Assembly: GCA_963204785.1 (NCBI GenBank)
Contig: CAUJHG010000036.1
Coordinates: 1 to 64,000, forward strand
DNA: 64,000 nucleotides
Direction: 5' to 3'
Source of the DNA: Pseudomonadota bacterium
Lineage (GTDB): Bacteria; Pseudomonadota; Gammaproteobacteria; Burkholderiales; Burkholderiaceae_E
Under the pieces are notes generated by a model. It saw only the letters and a list, made by a program, of their open reading frames with translations, had not been told where the DNA came from and searched no databases. The translations under genes were made by a program, and so were the position numbers. Below are positions 35,702-43,329 of the stretch, one piece after another (within the stretch, counting starts at the first letter, position 1; every line of letters starts with the position of its first letter).

Positions 35702-37276
35702 TCAGATCCTGCGCTGCGCCTGCTGCCAGTAGGCCTCGCGCAGCAGTCGCTTCTGCAGCTTGCCGGTCTCGGTGCGCGGCATGTCCTGGCGGAAGTCGAA
35801 GCTGCGCGGCACCTTGTAGCCCGCGAGCGTGGCCCGGCAGTGACGCTCCAGCGCCCCGGCCAGCGCCGCGTCGGCCTGCACCCCCGGCGCAGGCTGCACC
35901 ACTGCCTTGACCTCCTCGCCGAACTCCGGGTGCGGCACGCCGATCACCGCGACGTCCTGCACCTGCGGGTGCGACGCGAGCACCGCCTCGATCTCGGCCG
36001 GATAGATGTTCACGCCCCCGGAGATGATCATGTCGATCTTGCGGTCGGTCAGGTAGAGGTAACCCTCGGCATCCATCCAGCCGACGTCTCCGGTCGTGAA
36101 CAGCCCGGCCCCCTGGTGCGCCGCGGCGGTCTTCTCCGGATCGTTGTGGTAGGCGACGTCGATCCCGCGGCGGCTGCGCATGTAGATCGTGCCCTGCTCG
36201 CCGGGCGCCGCCTCGCTGCCGTCGTCGCGCAGGATGATCGCGTCGGTCTGGAAGGTCGCGCGGCCCACGGACGCGGGGCGCTCGAGCCACTCCGCCGAGG
36301 AGATCCCGGTGACCACCGAGCCCTCGGTCGAGCCGTAGTACTCGTGGATGCACGGCCCCCACCAGTCGATCATCTCGCGCTTGACCTGGGGCGGGCATGG
36401 CGCGGCGCCGTGCCAGACCCGCACCAGCGAGCTGCCGTCGAAGCGCGAGCGGACCTCCGGCGGCAGCCGCAGCATGCGGATGAACTGCGTCGGCACCATG
36501 TGGACGTTGGTGACCCGGTGCGCATCGATCAGCTCGAGCGTGCGCTGCGCGTCGAAGCGCTCGGTCATCACCACCGAGAGGCCGGTCAGCATCGGGTAGA
36601 AGGACCAGCCGAACTGCGCGGAGTGGTAGTAGGGCCCGCACAGCAGCGTCACGCCGTCGGCCGGCAGTTCGAGGCTCGCTGCCAGGCCCTCGGCCATCAT
36701 CTGCAGCGCCTCGGCCGGCTGCATCTGCGCGCCCGGGCGCACCACGCCCTTGGGCCGCCCGGTGGTGCCCGAGGTGTAGAACATCGGCCCGCCCTGCAGC
36801 TGCCCGGCCGGATCGGAATCGTCGGTCTGCGAACCGACCAGCGCCTCGAAGTCCTGGAAGCCGGCCGGCGTCGTCGCGCCGGGGCCGATCGACGCGCAGA
36901 CCTTCAGGCGGCTCGCCGCGGCAGGAACCCGTTCGAGCGCCTGCGCAGCAACTGCGGCGAAACGGGTGTCGGTGAACAGGCCGAGCGCGCCGGAATCGGC
37001 GAGCACGTGGGCGAGCTCGTCGACCGTGAAGTGCCAGTTGACCGGCACGTAGCTGATCCCGGCGTGCGACGCGGCCGCCGTGAGCTCGTACACCGCGCGG
37101 CTGTTGCCGGCGAACAGTGCGATCCGGTCGCCAGGCGCCAGCCCGGCGGCGCGCAGCGCGCGCACCAGGCGGTTGGCGCGCGATTCGAGCTCGGCCCAGC
37201 TCAAGCTGCCGTGTTCGTCGATCAGCGCCGGCGCGTCGCCGCGCCGGCGGGCGATCGGGGCGATCGTCAGGGTCAT
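35702..37276 (-). CDS. AMP-forming acyl-CoA synthetase
   Basis: The 524-residue ligase shows MFYTSGTTGRPKGVVRPGA, EYYGSTEGSVV, LFTTGDVGWMDAEGYLYLTDRKIDMI and the C-terminal PRTETGKLQKRLL lysine motif. It is the fourth AMP-forming ligase in the window. The gene ends 123 nt after... upstream of the Bug receptor start and begins 40 nt downstream of the nitronate monooxygenase stop on the same strand, so it may share the PadR-controlled promoter. Its closest recognisable style is the short/medium-chain or bile-acid-type ligases, but the substrate is not determinable. Confidence 0.9.
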   Translation of the reverse strand: MTLTIAPIARRRGDAPALIDEHGSLSWAELESRANRLVRALRAAGLAPGDRIALFAGNSRAVYELTAAASHAGISYVPVNWHFTVDELAHVLADSGALGLFTDTRFAAVAAQALERVPAAASRLKVCASIGPGATTPAGFQDFEALVGSQTDDSDPAGQLQGGPMFYTSGTTGRPKGVVRPGAQMQPAEALQMMAEGLAASLELPADGVTLLCGPYYHSAQFGWSFYPMLTGLSVVMTERFDAQRTLELIDAHRVTNVHMVPTQFIRMLRLPPEVRSRFDGSSLVRVWHGAAPCPPQVKREMIDWWGPCIHEYYGSTEGSVVTGISSAEWLERPASVGRATFQTDAIILRDDGSEAAPGEQGTIYMRSRRGIDVAYHNDPEKTAAAHQGAGLFTTGDVGWMDAEGYLYLTDRKIDMIISGGVNIYPAEIEAVLASHPQVQDVAVIGVPHPEFGEEVKAVVQPAPGVQADAALAGALERHCRATLAGYKVPRSFDFRQDMPRTETGKLQKRLLREAYWQQAQRRI

Positions 37277-37316
37277 CGGGGCTCCCAGTCCAGTGGCGTC
37301 GGCCAGTATGCCCTGC

Positions 37317-38285
37317 TCAGGCGGCCCGCGCGAACAGCTCCGCGCGCGCTGCCTCGTATTCTGCGGCGAAGCGGTCGATCAGCTCGGCGGCGCCGACCAC
37401 CTCGCTCAGCACGCCGATCCCCTGGCCGCAACCCCAGATGTCCTTCCAGGCCTTCGGCTTCTGGCGATCCGAACCGAAGTCCATCTTGCTCGGGTCGCTG
37501 GTGGGCAGGTTGTCCGGATCGAGCCCCGCCGCGACCAGCGAGGGCTTCAGGTAGTTGCCATGCACGCCGGTGATCAGGTTCGTGTGGACGATGTCGCCCG
37601 CCCCGCACTCGGTGATCATCTTCTTGTAGCCCTCGACCGCGTTGGCCTCCTTCGTCGCGATGAAGGCCGAACCGATGTAGGCCATGTCGGCGCCCATCGC
37701 CAGCGCCGCGAGGATCGAACGTCCGGACGCGATCGCGCCGGACAGCAGCAACGGCCCGTCGAACCAGGTGCGGATCTCCTGGATCAGCGCCAGCGGCGAC
37801 TGGAAGCCCGCGTGGCCGCCCGCGCCTGCGGCCACCGCGATCAGTCCGTCCGCGCCCTTCTCGATCGCCTTCTTCGCGAAGGTGTTGTCGATCACGTCGT
37901 GCAGGACGATCCCGCCGTAGCTGTGGATCGCGTCGTTGACCTCGCGGCGCGCGCCCAGCGAGGTGATCACGATCGGCACCTTGTGGCGCACGCAGGCCTC
38001 GAGGTCGTGGTCGAGACGGTCGTTGGACCTGTGCACGATCTGGTTCACCGCGTAAGGCGCCGAGGGACGATCCGGGTTCGCCCTGTCGTGCTCGGCCAGC
38101 TCGGTCTCGATGCGGGTCAGCCACTGCTCGAGCGCTTCCGCGGGGCGGGCGTTCAGCGCCGGAAAGGAGCCGACGATCCCGGCCTTGCACTGCGCGATGA
38201 CCAGGTCGGGGTTGGAGATGATGAACAGCGGCGAGGCCACCACCGGCAGGCGCAGGCGCTCGGTCAGGATCGGAGGCAGGGACAT
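37317..38285 (-). CDS. Nitronate monooxygenase (2-nitropropane dioxygenase family)
   Basis: The 322-residue FMN barrel has the class I signature VVASPLFIISNPDLVIAQ, the phosphate-binding and catalytic-histidine motif AAGAGGHAGFQSP and AAIASGRSILAALAMGADMAYIGSAFIAT. It oxidises alkyl nitronates such as propionate 3-nitronate, a respiratory toxin. The ATG at 38285 (MSLPPILTER) is chosen over 38348, which lies inside the operator region. It is divergent from a PadR regulator with two shared palindromic sites and is likely cotranscribed with the acyl-CoA ligase. Confidence 0.92.
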   Translation of the reverse strand: MSLPPILTERLRLPVVASPLFIISNPDLVIAQCKAGIVGSFPALNARPAEALEQWLTRIETELAEHDRANPDRPSAPYAVNQIVHRSNDRLDHDLEACVRHKVPIVITSLGARREVNDAIHSYGGIVLHDVIDNTFAKKAIEKGADGLIAVAAGAGGHAGFQSPLALIQEIRTWFDGPLLLSGAIASGRSILAALAMGADMAYIGSAFIATKEANAVEGYKKMITECGAGDIVHTNLITGVHGNYLKPSLVAAGLDPDNLPTSDPSKMDFGSDRQKPKAWKDIWGCGQGIGVLSEVVGAAELIDRFAAEYEAARAELFARAA

Positions 38286-38343
38286 GGGGTTCGGCTCCCG
38301 GGAATGAACAGGCCGGACGGTGCACCCGTGCGGCGGGTTTGAA

Positions 38344-38357
38344 TGCAACTGGTTGCA
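38344..38357. promoter_or_regulatory. Palindromic operator A in the nitronate monooxygenase/padR gap
   Basis: TGCAACTGGTTGCA is an inverted repeat of TGCAAC with a 2-nt centre. It overlaps the predicted transcription start of the monooxygenase gene and the -35 of the regulator promoter. Together with operator B it is the probable binding site of the adjacent PadR protein. Confidence 0.65.
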
Positions 38358-38359
38358 AA

Positions 38360-38388
38360 ACTCTATCGAAGCGGATCAGAATGTGCAA
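38360..38388 (-). promoter_or_regulatory. Sigma70-type promoter of the nitronate monooxygenase gene
   Basis: On the minus strand TTGCAC (38388-38383) is followed by a 17-nt spacer and TAGAGT (38365-38360). On the opposite strand TTGCAA (38353-38358) and CAGAAT (38377-38382) with 18-nt spacing could drive the regulator, so the two promoters overlap face to face. Confidence 0.55.
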
Positions 38389-38397
38389 CCTGTTGCA
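38384..38397. promoter_or_regulatory. Palindromic operator B in the nitronate monooxygenase/padR gap
   Basis: TGCAACCTGTTGCA has the same arms as operator A, 40 bp apart centre to centre. It overlaps the -35 of the monooxygenase promoter and the predicted start of the regulator transcript. Confidence 0.65.
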
Positions 38398-38470
38398 ATT
38401 CCATCCAGTGCGACGGCGCCGGTGCCGCGAGGCCGGCGCGGCCGCCCGCCCGTTCCGCCTGGCCTCGCCC

Positions 38471-39010
38471 ATGTCCCTGCCCCACGCGATCCTCACCGCC
38501 CTGACCGAACGCCCCAGCACCGGAGCGGGGCTGGCGCGCCGCTTCGACCGCTCGTTCGGCCACTTCTGGCAGGCGACCCACCAGCAGATCTACCGCGAGC
38601 TCGGTCGCCTCGAACAGGCCGGCTGGATCGCGTCGGAGGCGGTCGAGCAGGGTCCGGGCAGGCAGCGCGCCTGGCGGGTGCTGCCCGCGGGACGGCGCGA
38701 GCTGCGCCGCTGGGTCGCCTCGGACCTCGGCCCGCGCGTGATCCGCGACGCTTTCGTCGTGCGCCTGCGCGCCGAGGCCGCGCTCGGCGGCAACGGGCTG
38801 GAGAAGCAGATCGTGCGAAAGCTCGACGAGGAGCGCGCGATGCTCCAGCACTACCGCGAGATCGAGGTGCGCGACTTCTCCGGGACCGGGCACACGCGCG
38901 AGCGCAGGCTCCAGCACCTCATCCTGAAGTCGGGCATCCGGATGGCGACCCAGCGCATCGAGCTCTACGAGGAGGCGCTCGGGATCCTGCGCGAACCGCC
39001 CGAGCGCTGA
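38471..39010 (+). CDS. PadR family transcriptional regulator
   Basis: The 179-residue protein has the PadR winged helix (MSLPHAILTALTERPSTGAGLARRFDRSFGHFWQATHQQIYRELGRLEQAGWI, residues 1-53). A helical Vir-type C-terminal dimerisation domain ends in RIELYEEALGILREPPER. PadR proteins usually repress detoxification or phenolic-acid genes and release DNA on binding a ligand. The ATG at 38471 was chosen because the extension to 38339 covers the operators. The divergent nitronate monooxygenase is the likely target, alongside autoregulation. Confidence 0.9.
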   Translation: MSLPHAILTALTERPSTGAGLARRFDRSFGHFWQATHQQIYRELGRLEQAGWIASEAVEQGPGRQRAWRVLPAGRRELRRWVASDLGPRVIRDAFVVRLRAEAALGGNGLEKQIVRKLDEERAMLQHYREIEVRDFSGTGHTRERRLQHLILKSGIRMATQRIELYEEALGILREPPER

Positions 39011-39135
39011 GCGCAGCCCGGCGGCGGCCCGCGCGGGCCGCCTCGGCACTGCAGGAGCTCCGGTTCAGGATCGGTTCATCGGTGCGCCGGCACGATGGCG
39101 GGCATCGACGACTGCCGATCCGGATCGACCCGAAG

Positions 39136-39288
39136 ATGGATGCCCTTCAGATCGCCCTGACAATCCTCGCCGCGTGCGTGGTCCTGCTGTTCCTCGCTCC
39201 GCCGCCGCTCGCTGCCGACGGAGCCGACGTCGCCGACGACGCCGACCACGCCCGGCACACCGGAGCGCCGACATGCGCCACCCGCTGA
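39136..39288 (+). CDS. Possible small membrane protein upstream of cytochrome b561
   Basis: A 50-codon frame (MDALQIALTILAACVVLLFLAPP) has one clear hydrophobic helix or signal, then a short Asp/Ala-rich tail. It overlaps the b561 start by 16 nt, suggesting translational coupling. A GGATC-type weak ribosome site precedes it. No family is recognised; it could also be a chance frame. Confidence 0.4.
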   Translation: MDALQIALTILAACVVLLFLAPPPLAADGADVADDADHARHTGAPTCATR

Positions 39289-39866
39289 TCGTCAGAATCC
39301 TGCACCTCGCGCTGATCGCGGGAATCGCCGTCCAGCTGTTCACCAGCGAATTCATGAAGACGCCGCGTCCCGGCCGCGTCCTCACCGACTGGCAGCTGGG
39401 CAACTTCGTGGTCCACGACCGCGCCGGCCTGATCCTTCTGGGCGTGGTCGCCGCGTTCGCGTTGCGCTGCGTCGCGATGCGCCGGCGCGGCGGCCTGTCG
39501 GTGTTCGTTCCGTGGGCCCGCGCTCAGGGGCGCGCTGCGCTCGCGCAGGAAGGCGCGGCGCTGCTGCGCAGCCCGCGCGAAGCCTCGCAGAGGCTTTTCC
39601 AGACGGCACGCACGGTGCAGGGGCTGGGGCTCGCGCTGCTGGTCTTCCTCGGTGCCTCCGGCTGGACGATGCACGGCCCGCTCGGCCGCGGCGAGCGGCT
39701 CGTCGGGGCGATGCACCTTCTGAAGGAAGCCCACGAGTTCGCCGGCGACCTGCTGTGGTTCTGGCTCGCACTGCACCTGGCGCTCGCGCTGCCGCCGCTC
39801 CTGCTCGGGCGGCGCCACGCGGTGCTCGACATCTTCCGCTTCGGGTCCGGAGCCTGCGGAGACTGA
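39273..39866 (+). CDS. Cytochrome b561-like membrane protein
   Basis: The 197-residue protein has four hydrophobic spans with histidines in the positions expected for haem b: VRILHLALI, VVHDRAGLI, HLLKEAHEFAGDLLW and ALHLALALPP. Such proteins are diheme b-type electron carriers of the Ni/Fe-hydrogenase/b561 superfamily in the cytoplasmic membrane. The ATG at 39273 (MRHPLIVR) is chosen over 39174, which adds a poly-Arg stretch. The electron donor and acceptor are unknown. Confidence 0.8.
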   Translation: MRHPLIVRILHLALIAGIAVQLFTSEFMKTPRPGRVLTDWQLGNFVVHDRAGLILLGVVAAFALRCVAMRRRGGLSVFVPWARAQGRAALAQEGAALLRSPREASQRLFQTARTVQGLGLALLVFLGASGWTMHGPLGRGERLVGAMHLLKEAHEFAGDLLWFWLALHLALALPPLLLGRRHAVLDIFRFGSGACGD

Positions 39867-39946
39867 AGATCGCCGCGCCGCGCCCGAAGCCCACGACGCG
39901 CCCGCTGCGTGGCGCGTCGACTCCGATCGCGCCTGCATTGGCCCCC

Positions 39947-40360
39947 TCAGGGCAGCAGCGCCTCACCCTCGATCTCGACCTTGGCCGCCGGATCGATCAG
40001 CGCGGACACCTGCACCAGGGTCATCGCCGGAAAGTGCCTGCCGAGGGTCTCGCCCCAGGCCTTGCCGATCGCGGCGCCGGCGCTGTGGAACTCGCCGATG
40101 TCGGTGACGTAGGCGCGCAGCATGACCAGGTGCTCGGGACGCCCGCCGGCGGCCGCGAGCACGCTCACCAGGTTGGCCAGCGCCTGCGCCCACTGCGCGC
40201 CCGCGTCGGCATCCGGCGCCACCGACGGTGCGCCCGGGCGCCTGCCGATCTGGCCGGCGATGCGCACCTGCGTCGCGCCGCGGGCGACGGTCGCGTGGGA
40301 GAAGCCCCTGGGCCGCTCCCAGCCTTCGGGCAGGACGGTGCGGTAGTCGATGTCGCTCAT
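39947..40360 (-). CDS. RidA/YjgF family protein
   Basis: The 137-residue protein fits the RidA superfamily, whose archetype hydrolyses reactive enamine and imine intermediates. The N-terminal GFSHATVARGATQVRIAGQIGRRP and C-terminal LVQVSALIDPAAKVEIEGEALLP are characteristic. The Arg expected near residue 105 of canonical RidA is not obvious (VSALIDP), so it may belong to a Rid subfamily without deaminase activity. GGAGG lies 7 nt before the ATG at 40360. It is followed 3' by a convergent b561 gene. Confidence 0.88.
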   Translation of the reverse strand: MSDIDYRTVLPEGWERPRGFSHATVARGATQVRIAGQIGRRPGAPSVAPDADAGAQWAQALANLVSVLAAAGGRPEHLVMLRAYVTDIGEFHSAGAAIGKAWGETLGRHFPAMTLVQVSALIDPAAKVEIEGEALLP

Positions 40361-40451
40361 GTGCGGCCTCCACCGTGGACGATCCGCTAGCCTAGCGCAG
40401 GCCGCCGCTCGCGACAGCATCGGCCGCGCGCGGCGAGGTCCGATCCGGGCT

Positions 40452-40775
40452 TCAGCGCTTCGGCTGGAAGAACTCCGCCGGCGTCATCAGCCGGTTCTCC
40501 TGCGCCTCGAGCGCGCCCAGGCTCGCGCTCTCGACCGTGTAGGCCAGCCACTGCGGGTCGGTCCACAGCGCAGCGCGCCGCCGTTCGCGGTCGGCGGCGT
40601 TCTCGTAGGCCCAGATGTGGATGTACTGGTTGACGTTGCCGGTCTCGGTGACCAGGTAGGCGAAGGGCTCGCCCAGGTGGCGCGCCTGCGGCTCCAGTCC
40701 CTTCTCGCGGTACAGCGCGAGGTGCCGCTTGATCATGCCGGGCTTGCAGGTGTAGGTGCGCACGTCGAAGAGCAT
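40452..40775 (-). CDS. NIPSNAP family protein
   Basis: The 107-residue ferredoxin-like alpha/beta barrel protein shows FDVRTYTCKPGMIKRHLALY, LVTETGNVNQYIHIWAYENAADRERRRAALW and a C-terminal LMTPAEFFQPKR. The biochemical role of the family is unclear. Two ATGs 6 nt apart (40781, 40775) follow AGGAG; the spacing favours the second. It lies 91 nt upstream of the RidA gene on the same strand and is divergent from the MFS gene. Confidence 0.85.
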   Translation of the reverse strand: MLFDVRTYTCKPGMIKRHLALYREKGLEPQARHLGEPFAYLVTETGNVNQYIHIWAYENAADRERRRAALWTDPQWLAYTVESASLGALEAQENRLMTPAEFFQPKR

Positions 40776-40873
40776 CGTCATCTCCTGGTGGGATCGGGGG
40801 GAAAGCAGGCCGGTCTTCCGAAACCGGCGGCACGCACGATGCCAGAGCCGGCCGATCCAGTACAGTGCGTGCG

Positions 40874-42139
40874 ATGAAAAGCGCTCCTGCAAGCCCGGAC
40901 CTCGTCGATTCCCGCCAGGCGGCCTGGCGCCTGCTCTACACGCTGGGGCTGGTCGTGCTCGGCAACAGCAGCATGTACGTGGTCTCGGTGGTGCTGCCGG
41001 CGGTGCAGGCCGAGTTCGGGATCGGGCGCGGCGACGCCTCGCTGCCCTACACGCTGATGATGATCAGCCTCGGGCTGGGCGGCCTGCTCACCGGGCGCCT
41101 GGCCGACCGCCACGGCCTGATGCCGGTGCTCTGGGTGGGTGCGATCGCCACCTGCGCGGGCTTCGTGCTGGCCGCGATGTCCGGGAGCATCTGGGCCTTC
41201 GGCCTCGCGCACGGCCTGCTCGGCTTCATCGGCGCATCCTCCACCTTCGCGCCGCTGATGGCCGACACCGCGCTGTGGTGGAACCGGCGCCGAGGCATCG
41301 CGGTGGCGATCTGCGCCTGCGGCAACTACATCGCCGGCGCGCTGTGGCCGCCGATCGTCCAGCACGGCATCGCCACCCTTGGCTGGCGCGACACCTACCT
41401 GATCCTCGGCGTCGTCTGCGGCGTCGGGATGTTCGCGCTGTCGCTGCGGATGCGCCAGCGCCCGCCGCTGGCGGTGCCAGCGGCCGCGGGCGCCGGCGCG
41501 ACGGCCGAGGCGCTCGACCGCAGCCGCCCCTTCGGCCTGCGTCCCGGGCAGGCGCAGGCGCTGCTGTTCGTCGCCGGGGTGGCCTGCTGCGTGGCGATGT
41601 CGATGCCCCAGGTGCACATCGTCGCCTACTGCACCGACCTGGGCTTCGGCCCGGCGCGCGGAGCGGAGATGCTCTCGCTGATGCTGGCCTGCGGGATCGT
41701 CAGCCGCCTGGTCTCGGGGGTGATCTGCGACCGGATCGGCGGGATCCGCACCCTGCTGCTGGGTTCGGCGCTGCAGGGCGTGGCCCTGCTGATGTTCCTG
41801 CCCTTCGACGGGCTGGTGTCGCTCTACCTGGTGTCGGCGATGTTCGGGCTGTTCCAGGGAGGCATCGTGCCCGCCTACGCGATCATCGTGCGCGAGCACT
41901 TCGCGCCGCAGGAGGTGGGCGCGCGGGTGGGATCGGTGGTGCTCGCCACGCTGATCGGGATGGCCCTGGGCGGCTGGCTGTCGGGCTGGATCTTCGACCT
42001 GACCGGCAGCTACGACGCGGCCTTCCTCAACGGCATCGGCTGGAACCTGCTGAACCTCTCGATCGCAGGCTGGCTGACCCTGCGCACCCGGCGCCTCCAG
42101 GACGCTGGCGGCAGGCAGCCTGCAGCCGCAGGCTCCTGA
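40874..42139 (+). CDS. MFS transporter, OxlT/monocarboxylate-like
   Basis: The 421-residue 12-TM protein has the MFS loop GRLADRHGLMPVLW and, at the half repeat, GVICDRIGGIRTLL. PAYAIIVREHF and the WNRRRGIAVAI motif (R-G-x-A) are typical of the OFA and monocarboxylate-porter branch. It likely imports an organic anion. The ATG at 40874 is preferred to the GTG at 40865. It stands alone, divergent from the NIPSNAP gene and convergent with the phosphotransferase across a strong hairpin. Confidence 0.88.
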   Translation: MKSAPASPDLVDSRQAAWRLLYTLGLVVLGNSSMYVVSVVLPAVQAEFGIGRGDASLPYTLMMISLGLGGLLTGRLADRHGLMPVLWVGAIATCAGFVLAAMSGSIWAFGLAHGLLGFIGASSTFAPLMADTALWWNRRRGIAVAICACGNYIAGALWPPIVQHGIATLGWRDTYLILGVVCGVGMFALSLRMRQRPPLAVPAAAGAGATAEALDRSRPFGLRPGQAQALLFVAGVACCVAMSMPQVHIVAYCTDLGFGPARGAEMLSLMLACGIVSRLVSGVICDRIGGIRTLLLGSALQGVALLMFLPFDGLVSLYLVSAMFGLFQGGIVPAYAIIVREHFAPQEVGARVGSVVLATLIGMALGGWLSGWIFDLTGSYDAAFLNGIGWNLLNLSIAGWLTLRTRRLQDAGGRQPAAAGS

Positions 42140-42177
42140 GCGGCGCGGCCGGCGCCGGCGCGCTGCCGGCGACCGCC

Positions 42178-42211
42178 GGTTGCCGGGCGCCGCCGTCGGC
42201 GCTCGGCAACC
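42178..42211. terminator. Strong bidirectional hairpin between MFS and phosphotransferase genes
   Basis: GGTTGCCGGGCGCC pairs with GGCGCTCGGCAACC over 14 bp (one G-T pair) around the loop GCCGTC, in a 78-nt convergent gap. Confidence 0.6.
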
Positions 42212-42217
42212 CGGCAG

Positions 42218-43279
42218 TCAGCGGTCGAGGATCTCGCAGGCCTTCGCGGCCAGGTGCTTCGTGTTGGAGTTGTCGACCGAGCCCGGCGCGTTGCCGATGC
42301 CGATCAGGTTGCGCTTGAACACGCCCTGCCCGATCGAGGCCAGCCGGAACATCGAGAAGGCGAGGTAGACGTCGAAATCCGGGATCGAGGCGCGCCCGGT
42401 GCGCCGGCAGTACGCGGCCACGTACTCCTGCTCGGTCGGAATTCCCGCCGCCTGCAGATCCTCGATCCCCTCGAGCGTTCCCCAGCTCTCGGAGCGCGAG
42501 TGGTACAGGATGCAGCCGTAGGCGATGTCGGCCAGCGGATGTCCCAGCGTGGACAGCTCCCAGTCGAGCACGGCGACGATGCGCGGCTCGGTGGGGTGGA
42601 ACATCACGTTCTCCAGCCGGTAGTCGCCGTGGGCGATGCTCACCTCGTCGCTGTCCGGGATGCGCCGGGGCAGCTCCTCGATCAGCCGCTCCATCGCCGC
42701 AATCTGCTCGGTCTGCGCGCCGCGGTACTGCCTGATCCAGCGGTCGATCTGGCGCTGGAAGTAGTTGCCCGGGCGGCCGTAGTCGCCCAGGCCGATCGCG
42801 CCGTAGTCCACCTGGTGCAGGCGCGCGAGGGTGGCGTTCAGGTCGTCGTAGATCGCCCTGCGTTCGGCCGGCGACATCCCGGGCAGCCGGGCGTCGCGGA
42901 AGATCCGGCCCTCGAGGAAGTCCATCACGTAGAACGCGGTGCCGATCACCGAGGCGTCCCCGCAGTACGCGCGCATCCTGGGCACCGGAAAGCCGATCGA
43001 GCCCAGCGCGGACATCGCCCGGTATTCGCGATCCACCTGGTGGGCGCTGGGCAGCAGCTGGCCCGGCGGCTTCTTGCGCAGCACCCAGCGGCGCTGGCCG
43101 GCGCTGATCAGGTAGGTCGGGTTCGAGGCGCCCCGGGTGAACTGGCTCAGCTCCAGGCGCTCGGCGGGGTCCTCGACGTTCGCGCGGAACCACCGGTCCA
43201 GCGCGGCCTCGTCCAGCAGCTGGTTGGCGCGCACTGCGCCGATCGACGGCTTGCCCGGATCGGGGATCGGATCAGTCAT
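42218..43279 (-). CDS. Phosphotransferase family protein (APH/ACAD10-like)
   Basis: The 353-residue protein has the aminoglycoside-phosphotransferase fold with the catalytic loop HGDYRLENVMFH and the metal-binding VLDWELSTLGHPLADIAYG. TRGASNPTYLIS and WVLRKKPPG form the nucleotide-binding lobe. The subgroup is linked to acyl-CoA dehydrogenases (ACAD10/11 in animals phosphorylate 4-hydroxyacyl-CoA); a role in hydroxy-acid catabolism is inference from that. It is 50 nt downstream of the E2 gene on the same strand. Confidence 0.88.
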   Translation of the reverse strand: MTDPIPDPGKPSIGAVRANQLLDEAALDRWFRANVEDPAERLELSQFTRGASNPTYLISAGQRRWVLRKKPPGQLLPSAHQVDREYRAMSALGSIGFPVPRMRAYCGDASVIGTAFYVMDFLEGRIFRDARLPGMSPAERRAIYDDLNATLARLHQVDYGAIGLGDYGRPGNYFQRQIDRWIRQYRGAQTEQIAAMERLIEELPRRIPDSDEVSIAHGDYRLENVMFHPTEPRIVAVLDWELSTLGHPLADIAYGCILYHSRSESWGTLEGIEDLQAAGIPTEQEYVAAYCRRTGRASIPDFDVYLAFSMFRLASIGQGVFKRNLIGIGNAPGSVDNSNTKHLAAKACEILDR

Positions 43280-43329
43280 GTTCGTTCGCTTCTCGGGTCG
43301 GGTGGCGATGCCGACCGATTCTACGAGGC

